Notes: a model not told the origin generated them from the sequence alone. A stretch of 64,000 bases of DNA from Vibrio echinoideorum (GCF_024347455.1 NZ_AP025483.1:3534001-3598000), one strand, 5' to 3'. Counted from the first letter of the stretch, positions 1 through 14,941 are shown. Numbers and translations: made by a program.

Positions 1-2171
1 TAATGTACGATTCTACGATTGCAATTAACGAGTCAATTCAAGAGGTTATAAAAACAATTCTTGAAGCGGCTTTGATCGTATTGATTGTAATTACGCTGTT
101 CTTAGGTTCATTCCGAGCAGTACTGATACCTATCGTTACCATCCCACTGTCTTTAATTGGTGTGGCTATGGTAATGCAGGCGATGGGCTTCTCTTGGAAC
201 CTGATGACGCTCCTGGCAATGGTACTGGCCATCGGTTTGGTGGTAGATGATGCGATCGTTGTACTCGAAAACGTCGACCGGCATATCAAGCTCGGGGAGT
301 CACCGTTCCGAGCTGCCATCATAGGTACTCGTGAAATCGCGGTACCTGTTATCGCAATGACGCTAACGCTAGGCGCGGTTTACGCACCGATCGCAATGAT
401 GGGTGGTATCACAGGCTCACTATTTAAAGAGTTTGCGTTAACTCTGGCCGGTGCTGTTTTTGTCTCGGGCATTGTGGCATTGACGTTATCACCAATGATG
501 TGTTCAAAAATGCTGAAAGCTCACGCTGAGCCGAGCAAGTTTGAAAAGAAAGTACATAGTGTACTGGATGGTATGACTAACCGTTATGAGCGTATGCTTG
601 GCGCGGTAATGCAACATCGTCCAGTATTCATTGGCTTTGCTGTTATCGTATTTGCAAGCTTGCCGTTGTTGTTCAAGTTCATCCCTAGCGAATTAGCACC
701 TTCAGAAGATAAAGGTGTAATCATGCTGATGGGTACAGCACCATCGAATGCGAACTTAGACTTCATGCAAAATACCATGAATGACGTAAACAAAATTCTG
801 TCTGATCAGCCAGAAGTTGCTTACGCACAGGTATTTACTGGGGTGCCTAATGCAAACCAAGCATTTGGTATCGCATCTATGGTTCCTTGGAGTGAGCGAG
901 AAGCAAGCCAGTCAGACGTAGCTAACCGCGTTGGTACTTTGGTGAAAGATGTTCCAGGAATGGCCGTCACTGCATTCCAAATGCCAGAACTACCAGGTGC
1001 AGGCTCAGGTCTTCCAATTCAGTTTGTAATTACCACACCAAACAGTTTTGAAAGCTTGTTCCAAATCACGACTGACATCTTGGCGGATGTAGCTTCAAAT
1101 CCGCTGTTCGTTTATTCAGATTTGGATCTGAATTACGATTCAGCAACGATGAAAGTACACATCGACAAAGATAAAGCAGGCGCATACGGCGTGACCATGC
1201 AAGATATCGGTATCACGCTTGGTACTATGATGTCTGATGGCTACGTAAACCGTATCGACTTGAATGGCCGATCTTATGAGGTTATCCCTCAAGTTGAACG
1301 TAAGTTCCGTTTGAATCCAGAGTCGATGAACAACTACTACGTACGTGCTGCAGACGGTAACGCTGTTCCTCTAGGTAGTTTGATTACGATTGATGTTGTG
1401 GCAGAGCCTCGTTCTCTTCCTCACTTCAACCAATTGAACTCAGCAACTATTGGTGCTGTACCCGCTCCAGGCGCTGCGATGGGTGATGCAATTGCTTGGT
1501 TTGAAGACACGGCAGCGAATAAGCTTCCAAGTGGCTACAACCACGATTACATGGGTGAAGCGCGCCAATATGTAACAGAAGGTAGCGCACTGTATGCGAC
1601 CTTTGGTTTGGCACTGGCTATCATCTTCTTGGTATTGGCGATTCAGTTCGAATCTCTTAAAGATCCTTTAGTTATCATGGTATCTGTACCACTTGCGATC
1701 TGTGGTGCCCTCATTGCTCTGGCATGGGGTGCGGCAACGATGAACATCTACTCGCAAGTTGGGTTGATCACCTTGGTGGGTCTGATTACCAAGCACGGTA
1801 TCTTGATCTGTGAGGTAGCAAAAGAAGAACAGCTACACAATCACAAGACTCGTATTGAGGCAGTAATGGAAGCTGCGAAGGTTCGTCTTCGTCCAATCCT
1901 GATGACAACTGCTGCGATGATCGCGGGCCTAGTTCCATTGATGTACGCAAGTGGTGCAGGTGCTGCTCAACGCTTTAGTATCGGTATCGTAATCGTAGCT
2001 GGTCTGGCGATTGGTACTATCTTCACGCTATTTGTACTGCCTGTGATATACAGTTACTTGGCTGAGAAACACAAGCCTCTACCTGTATTTGTTGAAGACA
2101 AAGACCTAGAAAAACTAGCTCGCGTCGATGAAGCAAAAGCAGCACACAGAGAATTAGCTGACAACAAGTAA
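1..2171 (+). CDS. RND multidrug efflux permease, 5'-truncated by window edge
   Basis: Inner-membrane proton-driven efflux pump of the resistance-nodulation-division family, which would work with a periplasmic adaptor and an outer-membrane channel. About 722 residues are visible and the first roughly 310 lie outside the window; the methionine at base 3 is internal, because the sequence there aligns with the YDTT region of AcrB-type pumps. Seen directly: the TM4 motif VVDDAIVVLENV with the paired aspartates (visible residues 82-83), the TM10 lysine in GLITKHGILICE, a large second periplasmic loop, and a C-terminal helix bundle. The position just before ubiK and ilvC matches vexB of Vibrio cholerae as I remember it, so a VexB/VmeB-type pump is likely. 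Substrate range cannot be read from sequence. A terminator follows. Confidence 0.9.
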   Translation, partial: MYDSTIAINESIQEVIKTILEAALIVLIVITLFLGSFRAVLIPIVTIPLSLIGVAMVMQAMGFSWNLMTLLAMVLAIGLVVDDAIVVLENVDRHIKLGESPFRAAIIGTREIAVPVIAMTLTLGAVYAPIAMMGGITGSLFKEFALTLAGAVFVSGIVALTLSPMMCSKMLKAHAEPSKFEKKVHSVLDGMTNRYERMLGAVMQHRPVFIGFAVIVFASLPLLFKFIPSELAPSEDKGVIMLMGTAPSNANLDFMQNTMNDVNKILSDQPEVAYAQVFTGVPNANQAFGIASMVPWSEREASQSDVANRVGTLVKDVPGMAVTAFQMPELPGAGSGLPIQFVITTPNSFESLFQITTDILADVASNPLFVYSDLDLNYDSATMKVHIDKDKAGAYGVTMQDIGITLGTMMSDGYVNRIDLNGRSYEVIPQVERKFRLNPESMNNYYVRAADGNAVPLGSLITIDVVAEPRSLPHFNQLNSATIGAVPAPGAAMGDAIAWFEDTAANKLPSGYNHDYMGEARQYVTEGSALYATFGLALAIIFLVLAIQFESLKDPLVIMVSVPLAICGALIALAWGAATMNIYSQVGLITLVGLITKHGILICEVAKEEQLHNHKTRIEAVMEAAKVRLRPILMTTAAMIAGLVPLMYASGAGAAQRFSIGIVIVAGLAIGTIFTLFVLPVIYSYLAEKHKPLPVFVEDKDLEKLARVDEAKAAHRELADNK

Positions 2172-2193
2172 TCGCTAAATCGTATTAATAATT

Positions 2194-2221
2194 AAAAAGG
2201 CTACTTCGGTGGCCTTTTTTT
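2194..2221 (+). terminator. Rho-independent terminator after RND permease
   Basis: A GGCTAC/GTGGCC stem closes on a TTCG tetraloop, is flanked by an A-run, and ends in seven T residues. It lies 23 bases after the pump stop codon. Confidence 0.85.
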
Positions 2222-2291
2222 ATACGCTATAGGCGACATCTCAAGTGTGATTAAATAGAATAGTGGTAAATAGTCAGGAGTTTTAATTGAT

Positions 2292-2543
2292 ATGTTTGAT
2301 CCAAAAAAGCTAGAGCAAATTGCTAAACAGATTCACGATTCTATGCCTCAACCAGTAAAAGAGCTTGGTTCAGACGTAGATCAAAAAGTTCGCCAAGTTA
2401 TCCAAGGCCAACTGAATAAGTTAGATGTTGTAAGCCGTGAAGAGTTTGATGTTCAAACTCAAGTATTGCTGCGCACACGCCAGAAACTAACTGAAATGGA
2501 ACAAAAGCTAACTGACTTAGAAGCAAAGCTTTCAGATAAGTAA
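2292..2543 (+). CDS. ubiK: UbiK, ubiquinone biosynthesis accessory factor
   Basis: Small cytosolic and membrane-associated protein (83 aa) of the YqiC/BMFP family. In enterobacteria UbiK helps the soluble Ubi complex make ubiquinone, probably through UbiJ and membrane lipids. The sequence begins [19 protein letters not shown], typical of the family, and its last 40 residues form a predicted coiled coil with heptad spacing ([21 protein letters not shown]). Length is close to the usual 80-100 aa. SD-like CAGGAG lies 12 bases ahead of the ATG. It stands alone between two terminators, so it is probably monocistronic. Confidence 0.9.
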   Translation: MFDPKKLEQIAKQIHDSMPQPVKELGSDVDQKVRQVIQGQLNKLDVVSREEFDVQTQVLLRTRQKLTEMEQKLTDLEAKLSDK

Positions 2544-2570
2544 TAATTAGCTTTGATCAGTTCAAGTTCG

Positions 2571-2606
2571 AATAAAGGCTTACCTTCAGGTAAGCCTTTA
2601 TTTTTT
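2571..2606 (+). terminator. Terminator after ubiK
   Basis: AATAAAGGCTTACC pairs with GGTAAGCCTTTATT around a TTCA loop, followed by a T-run. The flanking A-rich arm could also make it work weakly on the other strand. Confidence 0.85.
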
Positions 2607-2648
2607 ATCCCTTAACCAAATAACCTTCTTAAGGTTATGCGGCAGACA

Positions 2649-2683
2649 TAAAAAAGCCCCGAACAAATGTTCAGGGCTTTTTT
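2649..2683 (-). terminator. Terminator after ilvC
   Basis: Read on the minus strand, the hairpin has AAGCCC and GAAC arm segments, an ATTT loop and one internal mismatch, and ends in a run of T. It lies 22 bases after the ilvC stop. Confidence 0.85.
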
Positions 2684-2704
2684 CATTCAGTTATGAGCTG
2701 AAGA

Positions 2705-4189
2705 TTAACCGCCTACAGCGATACGCTTCATGTCACTCATGTAGCTACGTAGCTCTTCACCAATGTACTCTACAGGGTGATTACGGATAGCTTCATTTAC
2801 TTCGATTAGCGTAGCGTTATCAACTTGGTTAGATGTTTCACCTAGACCGCGGCCGATTACGTCAGTTGCTACTGAAGGCATGAACTTCTCACGTAGTAGC
2901 GGTGTCGCTACGTTAGCGAATAGGTAGTTACCGTACTCAGCTGTATCAGAGATTACTACGTTCATTTCGTAAAGACGCTTACGAGCAACAGTGTTTGCGA
3001 TTAGTGGAAGCTCATGTAAAGACTCGTAATAAGCAGACTCATCAACGATACCAGATGCAGTCATGGCTTCGAATGCTAGCTCAACACCGGCACGAACCAT
3101 AGCAACCATTAGGATACCGTTATCGAAATACTCTTGCTCTGATATTTCTACGTCAGAAGTTGGGTAATTTTCGAATGCAGTTTCGCCTGTCTCTTCACGC
3201 CAGCCTAGTAGGTTCACGTCATCGTTAGCCCAGTCAGCCATCATCGTGCTAGAGAAGTGACCAGAGATGATGTCATCCATATGCTTGTTGTAAAGCGGAC
3301 GCATTAGGTCTTTTAGTTCTTCAGAAAGCTCAAACGCTTTAACTTTAGCTGGGTTAGATAGACGATCCATCATGTGAGTCACGCCACCAAACTTAAGTGC
3401 TTCAGTGATCGTTTCCCAACCATATTGTAGAAGTTTACCTGCGTAACCTGGTTCAATACCGTCAGCAATCATCTTCTCGTAAGATACGATAGAACCAGCT
3501 TGTAGCATGCCACAAAGAATAGTTTGCTCACCCATAAGGTCAGATTTAACTTCAGCGACGAAAGAAGACTCTAGACAACCAGCACGGTGACCACCAGTAC
3601 CAGCAGCCCAAGCTTTAGCGATATCCCAGCCTTCGCCCTTAGGGTCGTTTTCTGGGTGAACAGCGATCAGTGTTGGAACACCGAAGCCACGCTTGTACTC
3701 TTCACGTACTTCAGAACCTGGACACTTAGGAGCAACCATAACAACCGTAAGATCGTCACGTAATTGCATGCCTTCTTCAACAACGTTGAAACCATGAGAG
3801 TAACCAAGAGCAGCACCTTGCTTCATTAGAGGCATTATCGTCTCAACTACATTGGTGTGCTGCTTATCAGGAGTAAGGTTAATCACAAGATCAGCTTGTG
3901 GGATTAGCGTTTCGTAGCTACCTACTACGAAGCCATTCTCGTCAGCATTTTTGAATGATTGACGCTTCTCATCAATTGCAGCTTGGCGTAATGCATAAGA
4001 TACGTCTAAGCCAGAATCACGCATGTTTAGACCTTGGTTTAGGCCTTGAGCACCACAACCAACAATTACGATCTTCTTACCTTCAAGATATTCAGCTTCC
4101 GTCGCGAATTCTTCACGATCCATAAAGCGGCAACGACCTAATTGGTCTAGTTGTTCACGAAGGTTTAATGTATTGAAATAGTTAGCCAT
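2705..4189 (-). CDS. ilvC: Ketol-acid reductoisomerase (NADP+)
   Basis: Catalyses the Mg- and NADPH-dependent isomeroreduction of acetolactate and acetohydroxybutyrate, the second common step of valine, leucine and isoleucine synthesis. The 494-aa length marks the long class II enzyme with a duplicated C-terminal knotted domain (E. coli 491 aa). Visible are the Rossmann motif GCGAQG (residues 44-49), YSHGFN with the catalytic histidine near 132, and [10 protein letters not shown] with the metal-binding Asp and Glu near 217-221. The start has a good SD (GGAGTGCC on the minus strand). It is divergent from ilvY, its expected activator; the other ilv genes sit at 35.5-42.1 kb. Confidence 0.97.
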   Translation of the reverse strand: MANYFNTLNLREQLDQLGRCRFMDREEFATEAEYLEGKKIVIVGCGAQGLNQGLNMRDSGLDVSYALRQAAIDEKRQSFKNADENGFVVGSYETLIPQADLVINLTPDKQHTNVVETIMPLMKQGAALGYSHGFNVVEEGMQLRDDLTVVMVAPKCPGSEVREEYKRGFGVPTLIAVHPENDPKGEGWDIAKAWAAGTGGHRAGCLESSFVAEVKSDLMGEQTILCGMLQAGSIVSYEKMIADGIEPGYAGKLLQYGWETITEALKFGGVTHMMDRLSNPAKVKAFELSEELKDLMRPLYNKHMDDIISGHFSSTMMADWANDDVNLLGWREETGETAFENYPTSDVEISEQEYFDNGILMVAMVRAGVELAFEAMTASGIVDESAYYESLHELPLIANTVARKRLYEMNVVISDTAEYGNYLFANVATPLLREKFMPSVATDVIGRGLGETSNQVDNATLIEVNEAIRNHPVEYIGEELRSYMSDMKRIAVGG

Positions 4190-4300
4190 TCTAGGGCACT
4201 CCTTTAAAAATAAGTCCGTAAGGTCGATATCTCTCTATCGAATGACTTCATACTAAAACAGACACTCCATTGCTGAAAGTGATATATTCACAATTAGTTA

Positions 4301-4315
4301 TTGCAATAAATGCAA
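4301..4315. promoter_or_regulatory. Candidate IlvY operator between ilvC and ilvY
   Basis: TTGCAATAAATGCAA is an inverted repeat with perfect TTGCA/TGCAA arms. The inner T and A fit the LysR-type T-N11-A pattern. It lies 21 bases upstream of the ilvY start, in the divergent spacer where IlvY operators occur in enterobacteria. Function is inferred. Confidence 0.6.
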
Positions 4316-4335
4316 CATGGAAACGATCACAAAAC

Positions 4336-5226
4336 ATGAACATAAAATCTCTTCAATTATTTATACATTTATGTGATAGCAAAAGTTTCAGCAAAACCGC
4401 TGCGGCTATGCACGTCAGTCCTTCAGCACTTAGCCGTCAGATACAAAAGCTTGAAGAAGAAACAGGGCAAGAGCTGCTTATCAGAGATAACCGAAGCGTT
4501 GACCTTACTCCTTCAGGGAAACATCTACTTCCAGTCGCATTAAACATCGTTGGGGAGTGGCAGCAATACAATCTTCATTTGAAGGGTGGCGAACAAGAAC
4601 TAAAAGGAGAGATCCGCATCTTCTGTTCTGTAACCGCAAGCTATAGTCACCTACCAGAGCTCATTACCGAATTCAGAGCTATTCATCCTTATATCGAGTT
4701 TAAGCTATCTACTGGTGACCCCGCTCAATCCATCGACAAGATTTTAAACGATGAAGCTGATATCGCCATTTCAGCTAAACCGGATATTCTCCCTTCAAGG
4801 TTAGAATTTGAAACCATCAGCGATATACCTCTTTCCGTAATAATCCCATCAGGTGTTAGTAGCTTTAGCCAGCAACTGCAATCCGAGAAACCAAATTGGA
4901 ATGAAATACCTTTTATTATTCCAGAAGCAGGTACAGCGCGTGAACGTGCCAATGCATGGTTCAAAAAGATGAAGATAAAACCTAGCATCTATGCTCAAGT
5001 ATCAGGTCATGAAGCAATCGTAAGTATGGTGGCACTAGGTTGTGGAGTTGGTATTGCTCCTGATGTAGTGATTAACAATAGTCCAGTAAGGGATAAAGTC
5101 GACCGCTTAAAGATAGAGCCGATCAAACCATTTGAGTTAGGTGTGTGCTGTAAGCGATCGCAGCTTGATAACCCTCTTATAAGAGCTTTCTGGCGAGTGG
5201 CAGAAGGTAAACATATGACGGACTAA
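4336..5226 (+). CDS. ilvY: IlvY, LysR-type activator of ilvC
   Basis: LysR-family regulator (296 aa from this start) that in E. coli activates ilvC when acetolactate or acetohydroxybutyrate is bound. The N-terminal winged helix contains MHVSPSALSRQIQKLEEE, almost the same as E. coli IlvY, and the effector domain carries FCSVTASYSHLP and SGHEAIVSMVALGCGVG, also IlvY signatures. An in-frame ATG exists 66 bases upstream, but the family alignment starts at MNIKSLQLF and the longer form would run through the operator. Divergent orientation to ilvC supports the assignment. Confidence 0.93.
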   Translation: MNIKSLQLFIHLCDSKSFSKTAAAMHVSPSALSRQIQKLEEETGQELLIRDNRSVDLTPSGKHLLPVALNIVGEWQQYNLHLKGGEQELKGEIRIFCSVTASYSHLPELITEFRAIHPYIEFKLSTGDPAQSIDKILNDEADIAISAKPDILPSRLEFETISDIPLSVIIPSGVSSFSQQLQSEKPNWNEIPFIIPEAGTARERANAWFKKMKIKPSIYAQVSGHEAIVSMVALGCGVGIAPDVVINNSPVRDKVDRLKIEPIKPFELGVCCKRSQLDNPLIRAFWRVAEGKHMTD

Positions 5227-5248
5227 TCGGAAGGGGATTCCAGTAAGC

Positions 5249-5285
5249 AAAAAGAGAAGAGCACGTCAGTGCTCTTCTCTTTTTA
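5249..5285 (+). terminator. Terminator after ilvY
   Basis: A long perfect stem (AAAAAGAGAAGAGCAC with its complement) around a GTCA loop, ending in T5. It is 22 bases past the ilvY stop. Confidence 0.85.
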
Positions 5286-5306
5286 ATTTCTTCATATTGC
5301 AGATAA

Positions 5307-5340
5307 GAAAAAAGCCCGCTGATTTCTCAGCGGGCTTTTC
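5307..5340 (-). terminator. Terminator of the rRNA operon
   Basis: GCCCGCTGA pairs with TCAGCGGGC; on the minus strand it is followed by TTTTTTCTT. It lies directly behind the tRNA-Ser gene, at the end of the ribosomal operon. Confidence 0.88.
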
Positions 5341-5345
5341 AATGG

Positions 5346-5436
5346 TGGTGGAGGGATAGGGATTTGAACCCTAGAACCGCTATTAACGGTTGCCGGTTTT
5401 CAAGACCGGTGCTTTCGACCACTCAGCCATCCCTCC
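5346..5436 (-). tRNA. tRNA-Ser (anticodon UGA)
   Basis: A 91-nt gene with encoded CCA. The acceptor stem GGAGGGA pairs with TCCCTCC, the anticodon loop CTTGAAA gives UGA, and the long variable arm marks a class II tRNA. It is the distal gene of the ribosomal operon, 69 bases beyond 5S, with no promoter evident between them, so it is probably cotranscribed. Confidence 0.95.
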
Positions 5437-5505
5437 AACAAATTGTCATCAACAGATTAGTACACTGTAGATGTTGTTACATGTATATACAGGTAACGAT
5501 ATTTA

Positions 5506-5625
5506 AAGCCTGGCGATGTCCTACTCTCACATGGGGAAACCCCACACTACCATCGGCGCTATTGTGTTTCACTTCTGAGTTCGGCATGGAATCAGGTGGG
5601 TCCACAATGCTATGGTCGCCAAGCA
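5506..5625 (-). rRNA. rrf: 5S ribosomal RNA
   Basis: About 120 nt. On the minus strand it begins near TGCTTGGCGACCATAGC and ends near AGGACATCGCCAGGC, whose ends pair as in all 5S RNAs; the conserved CCGAACTCAGAAGTGAAAC is present. Ends are estimated to within a few bases. Confidence 0.95.
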
Positions 5626-5720
5626 AATTTTAAAATTCGGAAAGCTAATCTAAAAGTATTTCTCTTCAAACTCATTCAAGGTCTGGTACATCTGAGTCCA
5701 CAAAACCCCTTGGGTGTTGT

Positions 5721-8614
<2,894 letters not shown>

Positions 8615-8851
8615 ATACAACCCGAAAGGGTCTTAGTGTATGGCAACTAACCAAGGTTTTTGGTTGTCATTAAGAAGGGTTAATTCTCAATGACTGTTTG
8701 CCGGACTCAATTGTGAATCAATGTAAACATTGATTCGAATACAAGACACTTGAATGTGTTTGTTGTGTTTATCTAATGAAAGATAAACATTGAGAACTTT
8801 TAAATTTGATTGAATTACTCGTAAGTAAATCAATCAGTCAGCTTTCCAAAT

Positions 8852-8863
8852 TGTTAAAGAGCA
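8852..8863 (-). promoter_or_regulatory. boxA antitermination element in the 16S-23S spacer
   Basis: On the minus strand it reads TGCTCTTTAACA, the consensus boxA bound by NusB/NusE. It lies in the 328-base stretch (8615-8942) between tRNA-Val and 23S, which otherwise holds A/T-rich pre-23S processing-stem sequence and no gene. Confidence 0.85.
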
Positions 8864-8942
8864 AGAGTTTTAAAGCGTTAAACTATTAAAACCATTTTTA
8901 AAGACTCTCATCAGACTTTTGTCATCAAAGAACGTTTAAAGA

Positions 8943-9018
8943 TGGTGGGCGATACCGGGCTCGAACCAGTGACCCCCTGCTTGTAAGGCAGGTGCTCTCC
9001 CAACTGAGCTAATCGCCC
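8943..9018 (-). tRNA. tRNA-Val (anticodon UAC)
   Basis: A 76-nt gene with CCA encoded. Acceptor stem GGGCGAT; anticodon loop CTTACAA gives UAC; GGTTCGAGCCC forms the T arm. It is the last of four tRNAs in the 16S-23S spacer. Confidence 0.96.
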
Positions 9019-9050
9019 ATGATAGTTTTAATTCCTTCATGGAGAAAGAA

Positions 9051-9126
9051 TGGTGGAGCTATGCGGGATCGAACCGCAGACCTCCTGCGTGCAAGGCAGG
9101 CGCTCTCCCAGCTGAGCTATAGCCCC
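9051..9126 (-). tRNA. tRNA-Ala (anticodon UGC)
   Basis: A 76-nt gene with CCA encoded. Acceptor stem GGGGCTA pairs with TAGCTCC (one G-T pair); anticodon loop CTTGCAC gives UGC. Third tRNA of the spacer. Confidence 0.96.
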
Positions 9127-9151
9127 AAATTTTTATTTCCTTGGGAGGAAA

Positions 9152-9227
9152 TGGTGGGTCGTGCAGGATTCGAACCTGCGACCAATTGATTAAAAGTCAA
9201 CTGCTCTACCAACTGAGCTAACGACCC
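9152..9227 (-). tRNA. tRNA-Lys (anticodon UUU)
   Basis: A 76-nt gene with CCA encoded. Acceptor stem GGGTCGT; anticodon loop CTTTTAA gives UUU. Second tRNA of the spacer. Confidence 0.96.
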
Positions 9228-9229
9228 AA

Positions 9230-9305
9230 TGGTATCCCGTAGGGGAGTCGAACCCCTGTTACCGCCGTGAAAGGGCGGTGTCCTAGGCCTCTAGACGAAC
9301 GGGAC
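9230..9305 (-). tRNA. tRNA-Glu (anticodon UUC)
   Basis: A 76-nt gene with CCA encoded. Acceptor stem GTCCCGT; anticodon loop CTTTCAC gives UUC. First tRNA after 16S; only two bases separate it from tRNA-Lys. Confidence 0.96.
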
Positions 9306-9428
9306 ACTGCTAGTTTATCTCTACTTTAAAAGTAAAAACAAACTTCGAAGAACCTTGGGAGTTCTTCTTCTCTTTGCTTTTCTAAACCTAATCAATCTGT
9401 GTGGACACTCATCGTGACTATCTTCGTA

Positions 9429-10983
<1,555 letters not shown>

Positions 10984-11245
10984 AAGATTTTGTGACTCAA
11001 CGAATACTGACTTCAAAACTAATATTCATTCGCCTATTCGAAAATAAACAAAGAACATGTAATTCTAAAGCTATTACCATTCCAACAGAATGGTAATGAA
11101 TTGACTGTGCCAAATAACCGAAGTTATTCGTATTGGTCACTCAGTTCATTGAAATCAAGTTTGTTACCGAAGTAACTGTCATTACCTAAGTAATAACGTT
11201 TTGATATTCATCAACGAGTGCCCACACAGATTGATAGGTTTAAAT

Positions 11246-11256
11246 TGTTAAAGAGC
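11246..11256 (-). promoter_or_regulatory. boxA antitermination element in the rrn leader
   Basis: GCTCTTTAACA on the minus strand, upstream of 16S, matches boxA. The rest of the leader (10984-11245) is A/T-rich with no gene and would form the pre-16S processing stem. Confidence 0.8.
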
Positions 11257-11291
11257 TTTTCCTTTTTGAGCTTCGCTCAAATCGGACGGCC

Positions 11292-11319
11292 ATTTTAGCG
11301 ATTTAAGTTTTAGTGTCAA
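11292..11319 (-). promoter_or_regulatory. rrn P2-type promoter
   Basis: On the minus strand TTGACA (11319-11314), a 16-base spacer and TAAAAT (11297-11292), followed by a GC-rich GGCCGTCC discriminator. It sits about 130 bases downstream of the P1-type promoter, as in other gammaproteobacterial rrn operons. Confidence 0.75.
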
Positions 11320-11419
11320 CCACTATTTTCAAAACTTCTTTCAAGCGTTTAGCTTGGCTAATTTGGCTTGCTGATTCGTTCTGGTTTCCTAAGAAACCTT
11401 CCCGTTTCAACGAGGTCGC

Positions 11420-11447
11420 ATTATAGAGATTTCGATCACACTGGCAA
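11420..11447 (-). promoter_or_regulatory. rrn P1-type promoter
   Basis: On the minus strand TTGCCA (11447-11442), a 16-base spacer and TATAAT (11425-11420), then GCGACC, closely matching E. coli rrn P1 promoters (TATAATGCG). An A-rich stretch just upstream (11448-11480) fits an UP element. The GC-rich discriminator suggests stringent control. Confidence 0.85.
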
Positions 11448-11567
11448 GCCCTTTTTGAAGTTTTTCTTACTTTTTTGATTGTTCGAACGTTTTTTGCTCA
11501 AAACACCCCATTTACACTAGTATTCGCCGTAATTAAGGGCTTAAGGTGCCTATATAAAGGAGGACTT

Positions 11568-12113
11568 ATGAGTTCAATACGCAGTTATAAAGGAATATCC
11601 CCTCAGATTGGACAAGGTGTCTATATAGATACAAGTTCGGTACTGGTTGGTGATATCAAAATCGGTAACGACTCTAGCGTGTGGCCTTTGGTTGCCGCTC
11701 GAGGGGATGTGAACCACATTCATATCGGAGATAGAACGAATATCCAAGACGGTAGTGTTTTACATGTTACCCATAAGAACGCTGAAAACCCTGAGGGTTA
11801 CCCTCTATTAATAGGTAATGATGTCACTATCGGGCATAAAGTAATGTTGCATGGCTGCACCATTGAAGATCGCGTACTGGTTGGTATGGGAGCAATCGTG
11901 CTTGATGGCGTCATCATCAAACAAGAAGTGATGATTGGTGCTGGTAGCTTAGTGCCACCGAACAAGGTCCTTGAAAGTGGTTATCTATATGTAGGAAGCC
12001 CAGTAAAGCAAGCACGCCCATTAAACGATAAAGAACGTGCCTTTTTACAGAAGTCAGCTGACAACTATGTTCAGAACAAAAACGACTATCTAGACTCTGT
12101 GCTTCCAGCCTAA
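11568..12113 (+). CDS. yrdA: Gamma-carbonic-anhydrase-like hexapeptide protein YrdA
   Basis: Trimeric left-handed beta-helix protein (181 aa) of the gamma carbonic anhydrase superfamily; whether YrdA proteins hydrate CO2 is not settled. Seen: repeated hexapeptides (VGDIKIGNDSSVWPLVAARG onward), the family segment RGDVNHIHIGDRTNIQDGSVLHV (as RGDVN and DGSVLHV), and metal-ligand histidines in DVTIGHKVMLHGC. The start at 11568 has a strong SD (AAAGGAGG). A longer frame begins at 11475 but lies in the rrn promoter region and lacks family similarity. It is convergent with yrdB, whose stop codon overlaps by three bases; yrdA and yrdB are also neighbours in E. coli. Confidence 0.92.
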   Translation: MSSIRSYKGISPQIGQGVYIDTSSVLVGDIKIGNDSSVWPLVAARGDVNHIHIGDRTNIQDGSVLHVTHKNAENPEGYPLLIGNDVTIGHKVMLHGCTIEDRVLVGMGAIVLDGVIIKQEVMIGAGSLVPPNKVLESGYLYVGSPVKQARPLNDKERAFLQKSADNYVQNKNDYLDSVLPA

Positions 12114-12379
12114 AGCGCTTTAATCTGAATTCGATTAGAGGAGTCATACTCCTCTTCTTCTATTAGCTCTTCAGCCAACTCTTCAATATCAAAACGCAAC
12201 TCAGTGAAGAGAGTTAAAGCTTGGTCGCCTTCTTTTATCTCTTTACCGGCTAATCTTGATAATTCTTCAATAGACATAACACACTCAATCAGCGCGCCCG
12301 ACTGCTGTGCTGGGAAGGTGATTGATTGATTATCTTCATCCCAATCTTGGATATCTGGAAATAGAATTGATTGATTCAT
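12110..12379 (-). CDS. yrdB: YrdB-like DUF1488 protein
   Basis: Small acidic protein (89 aa) of unknown function. The start MNQSILFPDIQDWDED and the C-terminal FDIEELAEELIEEE resemble E. coli YrdB (MNQAIQFPDREEWDE, WDLEEEAENLIQEQ). It follows aroE by 17 bases, and aroE-yrdB adjacency is shared with E. coli, so it is probably cotranscribed with aroE. Its acidic tail is strongly Glu-rich. I infer no biochemical role. Confidence 0.85.
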   Translation of the reverse strand: MNQSILFPDIQDWDEDNQSITFPAQQSGALIECVMSIEELSRLAGKEIKEGDQALTLFTELRFDIEELAEELIEEEEYDSSNRIQIKAL

Positions 12380-12396
12380 TTTTTATAAATACCTCA

Positions 12397-13227
12397 TTAC
12401 ATCTCTAGGTTTTTACGTAGTTCTCTTAAAATCTGTTTTGTTCCCGGGCGAAGGCCACGCCAAAGCATAAAGCTCTCTGCTGCCTGCCCCACTAGCATAC
12501 CCAAACCATCATAAGCAGCATGAACACCATTATCTAATGCCCACTGATTGAATACCGTCGTTCCAGATCCGTAAACCATGTCATAAACGGCGCTATTAGA
12601 ATTGAAAATAGCATCGGACACTTCAGGAAGCTGCCCGCTTAGACCTGATGAAGTAGAGTTAATAATGACATCAAAGCCTTCATTAACATCACTTAACCCC
12701 ATCCCCTTGATGTTGCCATGCGAAGAAAACATCTCAGCCAGAAGTTCAGCCTTTGAACTGGTTCTGTTTGCGACCACCAACTGTTTTGGCTTTTGGTCGA
12801 GAAGAGGTTGAATCACTCCTCTCGCAGCACCACCAGCGCCAAGAAGAAGAACGCGAGCTCCTTTTAACGCAACTTGATGTTGAAGCAGGTCTTGAACTAA
12901 ACCCTCACCATCGGTGTTATCACCAATGATTTCTCCGTCATCGAGCTTCTTAAGTGTGTTTACAGCACCGGCTAGTTCAGCCCTCTCCGTTAGGCGATTG
13001 GCAAACTGATACGCATCTTCTTTAAAAGGTGCTGTGACATTACATCCTCTACCACCTTCGCTGAAAAAGGCTTTCGCAGCAGTGATAAATTCACGATGTT
13101 CTGGCTGTAATGCTGTATAGGTAAGTTGTTGGCTGGTTTGGCGAGCAAATAATGTGTGAATGAATGGCGATTTGCTTTGCCCAATAGGGTTACCGAAAAC
13201 GGCATAACGATCTACTTGCTGTGTCAT
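12397..13227 (-). CDS. aroE: Shikimate dehydrogenase (NADP+)
   Basis: Reduces 3-dehydroshikimate to shikimate in the chorismate pathway for aromatic amino acids. At 276 aa it has family length. Visible are the substrate-site motif [11 protein letters not shown] near the N-terminus, [10 protein letters not shown] with the catalytic lysine, NTDGEGLV with the catalytic aspartate, and the nucleotide motif [11 protein letters not shown] followed by [11 protein letters not shown], the NADP-type basic loop. It lies downstream of the hemF terminator, so it may have its own promoter, and it leads into yrdB. Confidence 0.96.
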   Translation of the reverse strand: MTQQVDRYAVFGNPIGQSKSPFIHTLFARQTSQQLTYTALQPEHREFITAAKAFFSEGGRGCNVTAPFKEDAYQFANRLTERAELAGAVNTLKKLDDGEIIGDNTDGEGLVQDLLQHQVALKGARVLLLGAGGAARGVIQPLLDQKPKQLVVANRTSSKAELLAEMFSSHGNIKGMGLSDVNEGFDVIINSTSSGLSGQLPEVSDAIFNSNSAVYDMVYGSGTTVFNQWALDNGVHAAYDGLGMLVGQAAESFMLWRGLRPGTKQILRELRKNLEM

Positions 13228-13242
13228 ATCCTTACCTAACAG

Positions 13243-13272
13243 AAATAAAAAAGGTCATCTATATAGATGACC
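13243..13272 (-). terminator. Terminator after hemF
   Basis: GGTCATCT pairs with AGATGACC around an ATAT loop; on the minus strand it ends in TTTTTTATTT. It separates tsaC-hemF from aroE-yrdB. Confidence 0.8.
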
Positions 13273-13301
13273 CTATCACTATCCCTATAAGGAAGGAAGA
13301 A

Positions 13302-14808
<1,507 letters not shown>

Positions 14809-14903
14809 TAATTCTGTTATCGAACTCGCTAAGTGTACAAATTATCATTCACTGTGACTAAAGCTATTTGTTCATAAAATGTATCAATTAACAACTTAGA
14901 CTG

Positions 14904-14941
14904 ACGCAAACGTTTTCCTTGAGCAATTTTACCCGTATAAT
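14904..14941 (+). promoter_or_regulatory. purEK promoter with PurR operator
   Basis: ACGCAAACGTTTTCCT (14904-14919) fits the PurR operator consensus closely. A TATAAT -10 box lies at 14936-14941, and the operator covers the position of the -35 element 17 bases upstream (TTTTCC). This is the geometry of purine-repressed promoters. Repression by PurR with hypoxanthine or guanine is inferred. Confidence 0.8.

Noticed and set aside
3..2171. Complete 722-aa efflux protein starting at base 3
   Set aside because: The residues at that methionine align with the middle of RND pumps and the family is about 1000-1050 aa, so the gene is cut by the window edge.
11475..11567. 31-residue N-terminal extension of YrdA
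   Set aside because: It lies in the rrn P1 UP-element region, has no family similarity, and the ATG at 11568 has a strong SD.
14925..14941. TTGAGC at 14919 as the -35 of purE
   Set aside because: The spacer to TATAAT would be only 11 bases; the operator overlaps the proper -35 position instead.
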